Below are positions 50,863 to 60,383 of a DNA stretch of 64,000 nt, piece by piece (the first letter of the stretch is position 1; each line of letters opens with the position of its first letter). The stretch is from the NCBI GenBank assembly GCA_019638495.1, contig JAHBTQ010000002.1, positions 558,001 through 622,000 of the forward strand. Direction: 5' to 3'. The DNA comes from Taibaiella sp. Its GTDB lineage: Bacteria > Bacteroidota > Bacteroidia > Chitinophagales > Chitinophagaceae. The notes beneath the pieces were generated by a model that worked only from the letters and a program-made list of their open reading frames with translations, did no database searches and was not told the DNA's origin. Both the position numbers and the translations under genes were made by a program.

Positions 50863-51546
50863 TTATTGTTTCAGATTATTCTGGCCTGCCAGCCAGTCAT
50901 TATAAGATATCCAGCTTTGGCTGTCAGTGATGAACACTTCCGTGAAGGCCGGGTAGATCTTGTAATCAAAGTTTGGATAACCGGGAGCAATGTAGCCCGG
51001 ATAAAACCAGCGCAGCCCCTCTGATAGGCAATAGCGAATTTCGCACATTAGCAAATAGATGCCGAGCCCCTCTGATGCATACGCTGGATCATAGATGTTT
51101 TTTATGCCGGCGATTGAATCTTTACCCAAGTCTGAGATACCTGCGGCTACAAGTTTTTCATCTTTCCGCACAGTCGTTACAAATGTTTCGAAAAACGGAG
51201 AATAGCCGCCAAGGGTATCTGCAAGGTCTGTTGCCTGTTCAAACTTGGTGTGCAGTCTGTAGCGTGCAAAGAGTTCCTCCAATTCGTCTATGTCCATCTC
51301 ATGCAACGGCACGTAGTCGATATGGTACTTCTTATCCAGTTTCTTAAAGTTCCGACTTTTATAAAAAGACAATGGCACCTTCTCTACATCATACCTCAGC
51401 CAGTGAACGTCAAAATCATCTCCGGTTTCACGGGTTATGACATCAGTGGTAAACATTAGATGCATCATCCTGTACCATCCTGCTTCAAGCATCTGGTCAA
51501 GTAACTCTCCCTTAAAGGCATGGTGTTTACAATAGACTTCGGGCAT
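50863..51546 (-). CDS. Arginyl-tRNA:protein transferase-like (ATE C-terminal) protein
   Basis: 227 residues from ATG 51546. [56 protein letters not shown] and [20 protein letters not shown] follow the order of the C-terminal GNAT-like domain of arginyl/leucyl transferases of the N-degron pathway. It is shorter than full ATE or Bpt (~230-240 residues in Bacteroidota homologues), so the activity is probable but unproven. Confidence 0.72.
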   Translation of the reverse strand: MPEVYCKHHAFKGELLDQMLEAGWYRMMHLMFTTDVITRETGDDFDVHWLRYDVEKVPLSFYKSRNFKKLDKKYHIDYVPLHEMDIDELEELFARYRLHTKFEQATDLADTLGGYSPFFETFVTTVRKDEKLVAAGISDLGKDSIAGIKNIYDPAYASEGLGIYLLMCEIRYCLSEGLRWFYPGYIAPGYPNFDYKIYPAFTEVFITDSQSWISYNDWLAGQNNLKQ

Positions 51547-51607
51547 ACTGGCACACAAAAATAACAGATTGTCGCCTGTTTACCCTAGAAAAACGATTCT
51601 GCTTTGC

Positions 51608-53140
51608 TTACTGTTCTATTTGAAAAGTAGCCGATTGGACAGCCCTTTCATTCAGAAACTTTGCAATGTAGATGCCCGCGGGCAGCATAGATGTGTTTAC
51701 CTCCAGCACGTTTAGTTCAGGTATTATTGTCTCACGTTTTATCATCCGGCCATAAGTATCGAATATTTCCAATATGCCCCCATTCGACGATGCTCCCAGG
51801 TTCACATACACTCTATTTCTGGCCGGATTCGGCACCACATTCAGAATATTCGATTTCAACGGATCTGATATGCTTACAGAAGGCGCTGAGCAATCGGTAA
51901 CCACCACATTGTAGGCTATCGTCTGCACTCCCGAGAACGGACACGCGCCATCAGTATACTTCAGGAAGAAAGTGTAAAGTCCGGCTGGTACCGAAGTTGT
52001 GTTCCAGGAGAAAGTGCTCACAGGAGTGCTCGTGCCATTCCCCGATACGGTGAGCGTTGCGCCTACCGGTAGGCCCATTGGCGTTACGTTTATGGTGTCA
52101 GCAGCATCAGCGTCAATACCTGGTATAGTTGCAGAAAAAGCGCCGACAGTGTCACAGGCGAGAATAGAAGTCGTATCAACAATTGTACAACCTGTAGAAG
52201 AGGTGAAGATGCCGCCCGGTAATGCATTCGTGCTGGAGTTCACCAGTACTGTTATCTCGCGTTGCAATGAGCCTACCAGCACACCACTTCTGTATTCTTT
52301 TATGGTGTACACCACCACGCCACGCTGAACTACATTTGGAGTAAACGACATTTGTCCGGTAATAGTACTCATGGAGAAGCTGCCTGTTGCTGTTTGCAGG
52401 GGATTGGTGCCACTCAAGCCGGAAATGTATGTAGCGGGACCACCTGCAACGCAATCCAGTGTAGTTGTTGGCTGAGTGTTTGCATCTACAAGGCTATATA
52501 CTAGGCTATCCCCGTCCGCATCGATTGCTACCGGATTGTAGGTTTGAGGCAGATTGATGGCATAATATGGCAGCGGGATGATATGGAGAATAGGATTGGA
52601 ATTGTTTCCCCCTGTATTATTAAGCGTAGCTTCTAGCTCTATGGTAGTGGTTCCGGCAGCATTTAGATTGGTAATGGCCGCCGCTCTACCTGCAGTCCCC
52701 GCCGTTCCCAGGTTTGCGTTGAACTGGAATCGCCAATTAGCAGAAGTAGACGGAAGCGTGTAATCTGCACTATAGCGAAATAGTTTTATTCCCGGCATCG
52801 TTGAGGTGGTGCTGGTACATTGAGAGACAACACCGGGACACAGGGGTGGAGTCACATCTGTCCCTGTAGTTGGTATTTCTACCGGCAATGAAATGGTATC
52901 GAGATAAGTGCTACCATTATAAATGCAAATTACCGGTCTTGCAGTGGGTAATGCAGCAGCTGCACCTGCACTCGCGGGTCCACAATCTGTATAAAGCCAC
53001 AGGGTTACTTTATAGGTATTGCCTGATACCCATGAATAAGTCAGATCTGAGCCTACAATGTGGGAGCCGCTTGCCTGAGACGAGGCGCCTAAAAATGAAA
53101 GGAAAATAATAGACGCGAAGAATGTCTGGAGTTTTTTCAT
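51608..53140 (-). CDS. T9SS-exported surface protein with Ig/cadherin-like modules
   Basis: 510 residues with signal peptide (FASIIFLSFLGASSQASG). GSHIVGSDLTYSWVSGNTYK and VTLWLYTDCG begin a region common in Bacteroidota gliding-motility-associated proteins. NPVAIDADGDSLVYSLVDAN is a DGD-type Ca-binding turn of a cadherin-like fold. The C-terminal sorting domain is ILNVVPNPARNRVYVNLG, then GGILEIFDTYGRMIKR and LPAGIYIAKFL. Exported by T9SS; function likely adhesion or matrix (inference). Confidence 0.88.
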   Translation of the reverse strand: MKKLQTFFASIIFLSFLGASSQASGSHIVGSDLTYSWVSGNTYKVTLWLYTDCGPASAGAAAALPTARPVICIYNGSTYLDTISLPVEIPTTGTDVTPPLCPGVVSQCTSTTSTMPGIKLFRYSADYTLPSTSANWRFQFNANLGTAGTAGRAAAITNLNAAGTTTIELEATLNNTGGNNSNPILHIIPLPYYAINLPQTYNPVAIDADGDSLVYSLVDANTQPTTTLDCVAGGPATYISGLSGTNPLQTATGSFSMSTITGQMSFTPNVVQRGVVVYTIKEYRSGVLVGSLQREITVLVNSSTNALPGGIFTSSTGCTIVDTTSILACDTVGAFSATIPGIDADAADTINVTPMGLPVGATLTVSGNGTSTPVSTFSWNTTSVPAGLYTFFLKYTDGACPFSGVQTIAYNVVVTDCSAPSVSISDPLKSNILNVVPNPARNRVYVNLGASSNGGILEIFDTYGRMIKRETIIPELNVLEVNTSMLPAGIYIAKFLNERAVQSATFQIEQ

Positions 53141-53276
53141 AAAAGGTGTGTTTAGTAAACTGGTATATGTGAAATTACTAGCAGCAATTTCTGTGCCATA
53201 TTATTTAAACTTGCTTGTTCACCGGCCAAATTCATTACAACAGAGTATATTTTGCTGTATTTTGCAGTAGTTGCCT

Positions 53277-53819
53277 ATGACTCAGAAAGAACAAAAGAAC
53301 GCAATTCGAAAGGAATTGCTTCAACTCCGCGATTCACTTGATCTAAATCAAAAAGCCCGGCTGGACCTTGAGATTTGTGATCGCCTTTTCTCTGTTATCC
53401 GGCGTCGAAATGCTGGCGTCATACACAGCTACCTACCCTTTGGCAGCGAGCCGGACATAAATCCTCTATTGCAGCAATTGCTGGATGCGGGCCTAACCGT
53501 AGTTTGCCCAAAATCCCTCGCAAAACGTACCATTCAAAACCTGGTACTCTCTTCCCTGGACGAACTTGAGGAAGGCAGATTTGGAACAAAACACCCCGCA
53601 GGCGGCAATGAGTATACAGGATCTATTGACCTTTACATCGTTCCGGGTATCGCTTTCGACGATGGTTGCTATCGTCTTGGGTATGGGTCTGGCTACTATG
53701 ACGCCTGGTTTTCTGCCAATCCCGAGGGATACAAGGTAGGAATATGCTACCCGTTTCAACGCATCTTAGCGTTACCAAATGAAGAGCACGATATCCCTCT
53801 AAATGAAATAATATCGTAA
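53277..53819 (+). CDS. 5-Formyltetrahydrofolate cyclo-ligase
   Basis: 180 residues from ATG 53277 (a TTG two codons earlier is rejected). Converts 5-formyl-THF to 5,10-methenyl-THF with ATP. IRKELLQLRDSLDLNQK at the front, VIHSYLPFGSEPDINPLLQQ in the middle, and the family signature VPGIAFDDGCYRLGYGSGYY with D following. Slightly short but complete. Single gene. Confidence 0.93.
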   Translation: MTQKEQKNAIRKELLQLRDSLDLNQKARLDLEICDRLFSVIRRRNAGVIHSYLPFGSEPDINPLLQQLLDAGLTVVCPKSLAKRTIQNLVLSSLDELEEGRFGTKHPAGGNEYTGSIDLYIVPGIAFDDGCYRLGYGSGYYDAWFSANPEGYKVGICYPFQRILALPNEEHDIPLNEIIS

Positions 53820-54084
53820 CCGAATTCTCAGTTAGTCACCCGTCGCTTCTGTAAAACAGGCTATTTTGGCGCCATTCATGCAGGTATTCTCAAGGCAGAT
53901 TCTGCACCAAAATGGTCAATAAATGCTTCCGGTATTCAATACTCGCCAGGCATTAGACATAAGCGATTATCTTTTATGCCTAATTTGCATGCGATTGTAC
54001 ATTTATAAAAACCGTTTCAAGTGCTTGCCCAAACGAGCATCTTGACGTATCTTGTTTCCGATAAATTAACTAAACAAATTACCC

Positions 54085-57000
54085 ATGATCATTAAGAACT
54101 ACCTGCACATACTGCGGTCGATGTTTGTATTGGCAATTGCCGCAGGAGCAGCAAATTCTCAGACTATCACCGGTCACATGACTGTATGCCTCGGTGCATC
54201 GCGTACAACATTGTCTATTAGCACAACCGGCGGCGCGTGGAGCAGTGGTGATGTTACGAAAGCCACTATCGATGCAACCACGGGCGTTGTGACAGGCGTT
54301 GCCGCCGGAACAGCCACCATAAGCTACACCATTGCGCCATCTACGGTATACACTGCTGTTGTAACGGTGAACGGTTACCCGATGTCGGCAATAGGGTTTT
54401 CGAGTGGCTCGGCTATGCGCTGTACAGGCGGAGTACCGGCCACGTGTACCATCAGCCCCATGAGCGGAAATAACTGGACCAGCAGCGACCCATCGATCGC
54501 AACAATTAACACAGGTGGGTCTGTATTACCTAACGCCACGACGGCCGGAACAACTACTATCTCTTATAAGCATCTGGCTGGCAACTGCTATGTATCAACA
54601 GTTGTTACAGTTAGCGCAACGCCAACTTTATCTGTAACTACACCAGTCTGTAACCTCACAACGCAGACTGTAACTGCTACTCCGTCCGGTGGGACATGGA
54701 CGAGCAGTAACACCTCGGTGGGTACTGTTGGTATCACGTCCGGTGTCTTTTCTGCATTCGCCAGCGGAGGAACAACCCTCATGAATACTTCTCCTGACGG
54801 CTGCAGAAGGGGTATCTCGGTACTGGTAACTCCAACGCCAACTCCCATAGCCGGCAGCTTATCTACTTGTGAGGGTAATATCTCTACACTCAGTTCCTTC
54901 CCCACAGGCGGTACATGGTCGAGCTCAGCATTATCGACTGCAACAGTTGGTAGTTCCACCGGCTTGCTCACTGGCATCGCTGCAGGTACTGCGAATGTCA
55001 CTTACGCACTTTCTACCGGGTGTCAACGATCTGCGACCGTAACGGTAAATAGTGCGCTGCCAGCTAGTACGGGACCTGACAACGTATGTGTAGGACAGAC
55101 CATTTCTTTGTCTAATGCAGTTTCGGGAGGAACCTGGAGCAGCAGTGCCCCCACAAAAGCAACGGTCACCACCGCTACAGGCATCATAACAGGTATTGCG
55201 GCAGGCACAGCTAACATCAGCTACCGCACGCCTACCGGCTGCTATACTGTGACGACGATTACCGTAAATGCTGCACTTGCCGCTATATCGGGTCCAGCTG
55301 CCGTTTGCGTTGGTAACAACATAACGCTTACTCACGCAATGGCAGGAGGTACATGGTCTACATCAAGCGCGCTGGCAATCGTGGGGAGCTCATCTGGCAT
55401 CGTTACCGGTATTACGCCCGGTGCTGCCATTATAACGTATACACTCGGGACTGGCTGTTTCAAAACTTTTACAGTTCAGGTTAGAGCTAATCCAACTCCT
55501 ATTACGGGTGTAACTGCTCTTTGTGCAGGTGGACATGTCACTTTGGTCACCAGTCCTGTAGGTGGTACATGGGTTAGCGGCACTACTGGTGTAGGCACCA
55601 TTGGTGCTTCTTCCGGGATATTCACGGGGATCAGCGCAGGAACTACCAGTATTACATACACGGCCACTACAGGTTGTAAAGTCACCACGGATGTAACGGT
55701 GAATTCAGGCCCTGGTAGTATTTCAGGTACACCGATAGTGTGCGCGGGAAGTTCTACAACACTCACACCCCCATCAGCGGGCGGCATTTGGTCTACAAGC
55801 TCAGCTGCAGTAGCAGGTATTACCACGCTTGGCTCACTAAATGGCATCAACGCGGGTACGGCAACTATAAGCTATACTATTCCCGGAAGCTGCATCAGTA
55901 CAATAGTTGCGACGGTTCTCCCATTGCCGGCTTCGATCGTTGGAGCGCCGGTCGTTTGTGCAGGTATGTCTACAACGATGACTAACACAACAAGTGGCGG
56001 CACCTGGGCATCGAGCAACACATCGGTAGCTACAATTAATGCATCTACCGGATTTGTCAATGCCATTGCACCGGGCAATGCTATAATAACATACACGGGT
56101 TCAAACGGCTGTTTTGTGGTGCGACCAGTGTCTGTGTCTGTTGCCTCGGGTACCCTCTCAGGTGGCACGTCTTATTGTGTGGGTAGCACGGGCTCTTTGA
56201 GTTCCTCTGTCAGTGGAGGAACATGGATGAGTGGCGCTTTAACGGTAGCAGGTATTGACACATTCTCTGGTGCGTTAACTGCACTTGGAGCAGGCACTGC
56301 CATTATTACCTATATCGCACCCGGCGGCTGCCCCAGCACACTCACGGTTACTGTGATCAGCAATCCCTCGGCCATTACAGGTGCTGCAGCGATTTGTCCG
56401 GGCGGCACCACAACGCTGTCATCGGGCCCAGCAGGTGGAACATGGACCTCGTCAAACACGTCGGTAGCAACAATAGGAACCGATGGTGTGGTGACCGGCG
56501 CGGCATCAGGAACATCCGATATTACTTATACACTACCCGGTGGTTGCTTCGCCAGCCGGCAAGTCACTGTAAACACGACAGCCGGAACGCTCGGCGGAAC
56601 GCTGACCGTATGCGAGGGATATACAACGACCTTAGGCAGCACACTCTCCGGCGGAGTCTGGACCAGTTCTAACTCCTCAATCGCTTCCGTAGGTTCGTCA
56701 ACCGGCGTTGTTTCCGGTGTTTCAACTGGCTCTGCGACAATGACGTATACCATTAGCGGTGGTTGCTCCAGCACAATCGACGTTACTGTCGTTGCTACGC
56801 CGGCTGCTATAGCAGGTGCGTCAAGCGTATGTGTAGGAACGTCAACGACACTTACGAATTCGGTAAGCGGTGGAGTATGGTCAAGCGCGAATTCTTCTAT
56901 AGCGAGTGTAGGGTCTTCGTCTGGTGATGTTACAGGCATTGCAAACGGAGTAACTACCATTTCCTATACAATGGCCGCGGGCTGTTATGCAGTCAAGACT

Positions 57001-59796
57001 GTATCAGTCACGGCTGCGCCAGGTGCCATTACCGGCTCAGTATATCTTTGCGGTGGCTCCACACTCACGCTGAGTGTCAGCGGCGCCGGCGGAACATGGA
57101 CTACCGGAGATGCTGCTGTTGCAGTTGTTGGTTCAACAGGCGTAGTAACGGGTGTTAGTGGAGGAACAGCAGTTATTTCATACGGCTCCGGTCCGGGATG
57201 CACATCTACAACCGTCGTAACAGTATTGACAACGCCATCAGGTATCACTGGAACAACTGCATTTTGCGTAGGCGGCACAAGTACTTTGACCGGAACTTCC
57301 GGTTCTTACTGGTCTAGCAGCAACAGCGGCATAGCATCGGTTGGATCATCTACAGGCGTGGTTACCGGCGTTACTTCGGGCACGGCTAGAATTACCCTCA
57401 CAAATTCGTCTACAGGTTGTTTTGCCATACAGGTAGTAACAGTAAACCCCACACCAAGTACGATAACAGGCGGTTTGAGCATTTGCGCATCAGCGACCAG
57501 CACTTTGACCTCTGCTCCCGGCGGTGGCACATGGGTCAGCAGCAACACTTCTATTGCAGACATTGGTTCATCAAGTGGCGTTCTTACCGGAGTTGCATCC
57601 GGTACTGCAACAATTACCTACACTTCTGGTGCCGGTTGCGTGCGTACAGGTACAGCAACGGTAAATGGCGCTCCGGCAGCGGGCAGCATCGGTGGACCTT
57701 CAACAGTTATCATCGGGCACACAATCGCTCTTGGCGGCACTGTAAGTGGCGGCACATGGTCTTCTTCTAACACCTCAGTAGCTACCGTGGGTAGTAGTTC
57801 TGCTGTGGTGCTTGGCGTTTCGGCCGGTACAGTTGACATTACTCATACGCTGACGAATAGTTGCGGCTCATCGTTTGCAACTTATGCCGTTACTGTAAAT
57901 GCTGCAACCCCGATTACCGGAGTTCTTTCCATATGTCCGGGTGGTACTACCACCCTGGCAAATGCTACCTCTGGCGGTACCTGGAGTTCCGGCTCAACGG
58001 CAATCGCTACAGTTAACAGCTCCGGGCTAGTCGCTGGATTGGCGCCAGGTACAGCCGTTATATCTTACACAGTTGGCGCAGGTTCAGTCACTGCTATAGT
58101 GACCGTTAATGCTGCTCCAACAATATCTGGCCTCACTGCTTCCACAACAAACCTTTGTGCTGGTACATCTACACCAGTGACTCTTACCGCCGGCTCCACG
58201 TCGGGAGCAGGTACGTTGGTTGCCTACACATGGAGTGGCCCTGGTATGACGACCACGACAAATACTACCGGTACGATCACTGTAACCCCATCTGTAACGG
58301 GCACTTACAGCGTAAGTGTATCTTACAGTGGTTCCGGCTGCACCAGCAGTGCAGCGACCAGCTCTATCACGGTACACCCTGTACCCGCAATTTTTGCGGT
58401 TACAGGCGGCGGTAGCTTTTGTTCAGGCGGTGCCGGAATTGGGCTCGGTATTTCAGGCTCCGTACCAGGAGTTACTTACGTACTTTATCTGGGCACTACT
58501 ACGGTGACTACTGTTAGTGGAACTGGATCACCAATTAGCTTTGGCTCATTTACTACTGTGGGCACATATAGTGTTATTGCGACAAACGCTGCAGCATGCT
58601 ACAGTATTATGACAGGCACGGCTACAATAACCTCCATCAGCTCAGTGGCTCCTATTTCCGGCTCATCAGTTATTTGCCCCGGCAGCACAACTGCATTGTC
58701 ATCGACAACAACTGGCGGCACATGGTCATCGTCTGACCCATCGATTGCTACAGTAGGAAGCACCGGTGTTGCAACCGGTATTGCCCTTGGTGTTGCGACG
58801 ATTTCTTATTCTGTTCCCGGCTGTTTTGCTATAAAGAGTGTAACAGTTTCTCCGGCACCTGCATCTATAGCTGGTTCGCTGTCTATATGCGCCGGCGCCA
58901 CTACTACCCTTTTCTCTGCAACTACCGGTGGCACATGGACTTCATCTTCACCGTTCATCGCCAATGTAGGATACTATACAGGCGTTGCAAGTGCTACTAC
59001 TGTGGGTACTACTACAATTACCTATGCTTTAGGTAGTGGATGTATTACTACTGCAGTGATGACGGTAAACACGCTACCTTCAAGTATCACCGGTGCAACG
59101 TCGGTATGCGCAGGTTCGTCGGTGACGCTCAGCTCTGCAACAAGTGGCGGGGTATGGACAAGTTCTGATGCGGCAATTGCTACCGCTGCAACCGGAGGTG
59201 TAGTTTCCGGCGTGTCTGGTGGTGTTGCTACAATTTCCTATACATTGAGCTCTACAGGTTGCGCTACTACGCGTGCCATTTCAGTTGACGCTGCCCCTGC
59301 TGCAGGTACCATATCGGGCCCAACAACGATAACAGTCGGCGGTTCTACAACGCTGACATCATCACTGGCGGGCGGCACCTGGAGTTCAAGCACCCCGTCT
59401 GTCGCAAACATTGTGTACGTGACAGGCTATCTCACTGGCTCTTCGGCAGGGACATCAGTTATCTCTTACACACGTACCAACAGTTGTGGCACCGCGATAG
59501 CTACACATACGGTAAGTGTAACTGCACCTCGCCCGGCTATCGAATCGGCCACGGAAATCGACCTGACTATGACGGTGTATCCAAATCCATCGAGCGGAGC
59601 CTTTACTATAAACGTTGGGTCTGCGGGTGTAATGTCTATTTACAGTTTCGATGGCCGTATGATTCTTCAGCAGCCGATATCCGCGGGTGACAACCATGTG
59701 GAGTTGCCGGCAGGTCTTGCGGCAGGCAGTTACCAGTTGCGTTTCGAGACCGGAGCTAACACTATGTATTCAACCAAGCTGATTTACAAACCATAA
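54085..59796 (+). CDS. Second giant T9SS-exported Ig-like repeat protein
   Basis: 1903 residues. Signal peptide (SMFVLAIAAGAANSQ). I count about 22 repeats of ~75 residues, each with a xITGxxxxCxGxxTTL start, GGTWSSSNxSVAxxGxSTGV middle and TISYTxxxGC end, plus two longer Ig-like modules at ~1350-1525. The second of those, with FAVTGGGSFCSGGAGIGLGI, matches a module in the first giant protein (YNVTGGGSYCFGGSGVVIGV). A C-terminal T9SS sorting domain is at ~1825-1903 (MTVYPNPSSGAF, LAAGSYQLRFETG). No P-like or MAM-like domain. Likely a surface adhesin. A terminator follows. Confidence 0.92.
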   Translation: MIIKNYLHILRSMFVLAIAAGAANSQTITGHMTVCLGASRTTLSISTTGGAWSSGDVTKATIDATTGVVTGVAAGTATISYTIAPSTVYTAVVTVNGYPMSAIGFSSGSAMRCTGGVPATCTISPMSGNNWTSSDPSIATINTGGSVLPNATTAGTTTISYKHLAGNCYVSTVVTVSATPTLSVTTPVCNLTTQTVTATPSGGTWTSSNTSVGTVGITSGVFSAFASGGTTLMNTSPDGCRRGISVLVTPTPTPIAGSLSTCEGNISTLSSFPTGGTWSSSALSTATVGSSTGLLTGIAAGTANVTYALSTGCQRSATVTVNSALPASTGPDNVCVGQTISLSNAVSGGTWSSSAPTKATVTTATGIITGIAAGTANISYRTPTGCYTVTTITVNAALAAISGPAAVCVGNNITLTHAMAGGTWSTSSALAIVGSSSGIVTGITPGAAIITYTLGTGCFKTFTVQVRANPTPITGVTALCAGGHVTLVTSPVGGTWVSGTTGVGTIGASSGIFTGISAGTTSITYTATTGCKVTTDVTVNSGPGSISGTPIVCAGSSTTLTPPSAGGIWSTSSAAVAGITTLGSLNGINAGTATISYTIPGSCISTIVATVLPLPASIVGAPVVCAGMSTTMTNTTSGGTWASSNTSVATINASTGFVNAIAPGNAIITYTGSNGCFVVRPVSVSVASGTLSGGTSYCVGSTGSLSSSVSGGTWMSGALTVAGIDTFSGALTALGAGTAIITYIAPGGCPSTLTVTVISNPSAITGAAAICPGGTTTLSSGPAGGTWTSSNTSVATIGTDGVVTGAASGTSDITYTLPGGCFASRQVTVNTTAGTLGGTLTVCEGYTTTLGSTLSGGVWTSSNSSIASVGSSTGVVSGVSTGSATMTYTISGGCSSTIDVTVVATPAAIAGASSVCVGTSTTLTNSVSGGVWSSANSSIASVGSSSGDVTGIANGVTTISYTMAAGCYAVKTVSVTAAPGAITGSVYLCGGSTLTLSVSGAGGTWTTGDAAVAVVGSTGVVTGVSGGTAVISYGSGPGCTSTTVVTVLTTPSGITGTTAFCVGGTSTLTGTSGSYWSSSNSGIASVGSSTGVVTGVTSGTARITLTNSSTGCFAIQVVTVNPTPSTITGGLSICASATSTLTSAPGGGTWVSSNTSIADIGSSSGVLTGVASGTATITYTSGAGCVRTGTATVNGAPAAGSIGGPSTVIIGHTIALGGTVSGGTWSSSNTSVATVGSSSAVVLGVSAGTVDITHTLTNSCGSSFATYAVTVNAATPITGVLSICPGGTTTLANATSGGTWSSGSTAIATVNSSGLVAGLAPGTAVISYTVGAGSVTAIVTVNAAPTISGLTASTTNLCAGTSTPVTLTAGSTSGAGTLVAYTWSGPGMTTTTNTTGTITVTPSVTGTYSVSVSYSGSGCTSSAATSSITVHPVPAIFAVTGGGSFCSGGAGIGLGISGSVPGVTYVLYLGTTTVTTVSGTGSPISFGSFTTVGTYSVIATNAAACYSIMTGTATITSISSVAPISGSSVICPGSTTALSSTTTGGTWSSSDPSIATVGSTGVATGIALGVATISYSVPGCFAIKSVTVSPAPASIAGSLSICAGATTTLFSATTGGTWTSSSPFIANVGYYTGVASATTVGTTTITYALGSGCITTAVMTVNTLPSSITGATSVCAGSSVTLSSATSGGVWTSSDAAIATAATGGVVSGVSGGVATISYTLSSTGCATTRAISVDAAPAAGTISGPTTITVGGSTTLTSSLAGGTWSSSTPSVANIVYVTGYLTGSSAGTSVISYTRTNSCGTAIATHTVSVTAPRPAIESATEIDLTMTVYPNPSSGAFTINVGSAGVMSIYSFDGRMILQQPISAGDNHVELPAGLAAGSYQLRFETGANTMYSTKLIYKP

Positions 59797-59815
59797 GCAA
59801 GCTAAAATGTACTAG

Positions 59816-59850
59816 AAAGGTGCCGCAAAACTGCGGCACCTTTCTTTTTT
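59816..59850 (+). terminator. Terminator after the second giant repeat gene
   Basis: AAAGGTGCCGCA-AAAC-TGCGGCACCTTT, perfect 12-bp stem, followed by CTTTTTT. Confidence 0.92.
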
Positions 59851-59945
59851 GGCTAGTCTCATTTGCCCCGGTTTTTGACGCAATCGTGCAATAGCAGGAA
59901 ATAATATCAGGGGTAAATTTGAGCTTTACCAAAACATGAACAGCT

Positions 59946-60383
59946 ATGGAAAGGAAAAAATTTGAAGTATCGATAAATGCTACGCCGGAACGTGTATGGC
60001 ATATATTGTGGACTGACGAAACCTATCGCAAATGGACGGCGGTTTTTCATGAGGGATCGCGTGCCATTTCAGATTGGAAGGTGGGGAGCAAGGTGCTCTT
60101 TGTAGATGGAGATGGAAATGGGATGGTGTCGCGCATAGCTGAAATGGATGAAAACCGCTACATGTCATTTGAGCACCTCGGAGAGGTAAAAGGTGGCGTG
60201 GAAGATACCCAGAGCGAAAAAGTGAAAAAATGGGCAGGCGCGCATGAGAACTACACACTTACTCTCCAAAACGGCGGCACTCACCTTGTAACCGACATAG
60301 ATCTGGACGGTGAATTTATGCAGATGTTTGAAGACATCTTCCCTAAGGCACTGGCAATAGTTAAAGAACTATCTGAAGCGTAA
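59946..60383 (+). CDS. SRPBCC (AHSA1/polyketide-cyclase-like) protein
   Basis: 145 residues. FEVSINATPERVWHILWTDE, YRKWTAVFHEGSRAISDWKV, MSFEHLGEVKGGVEDTQSEK and YTLTLQNGGTHLVTDIDLDG follow the START-like SRPBCC fold of the AHSA1 group. Ligand unknown. Its stop codon abuts that of the convergent beta-helix lipoprotein with no gap. Confidence 0.87.
   Translation: MERKKFEVSINATPERVWHILWTDETYRKWTAVFHEGSRAISDWKVGSKVLFVDGDGNGMVSRIAEMDENRYMSFEHLGEVKGGVEDTQSEKVKKWAGAHENYTLTLQNGGTHLVTDIDLDGEFMQMFEDIFPKALAIVKELSEA

Noticed and set aside
54588..58377. Antisense frames inside the second giant gene
   Set aside because: Same cause: reverse of Ig-like repeats.
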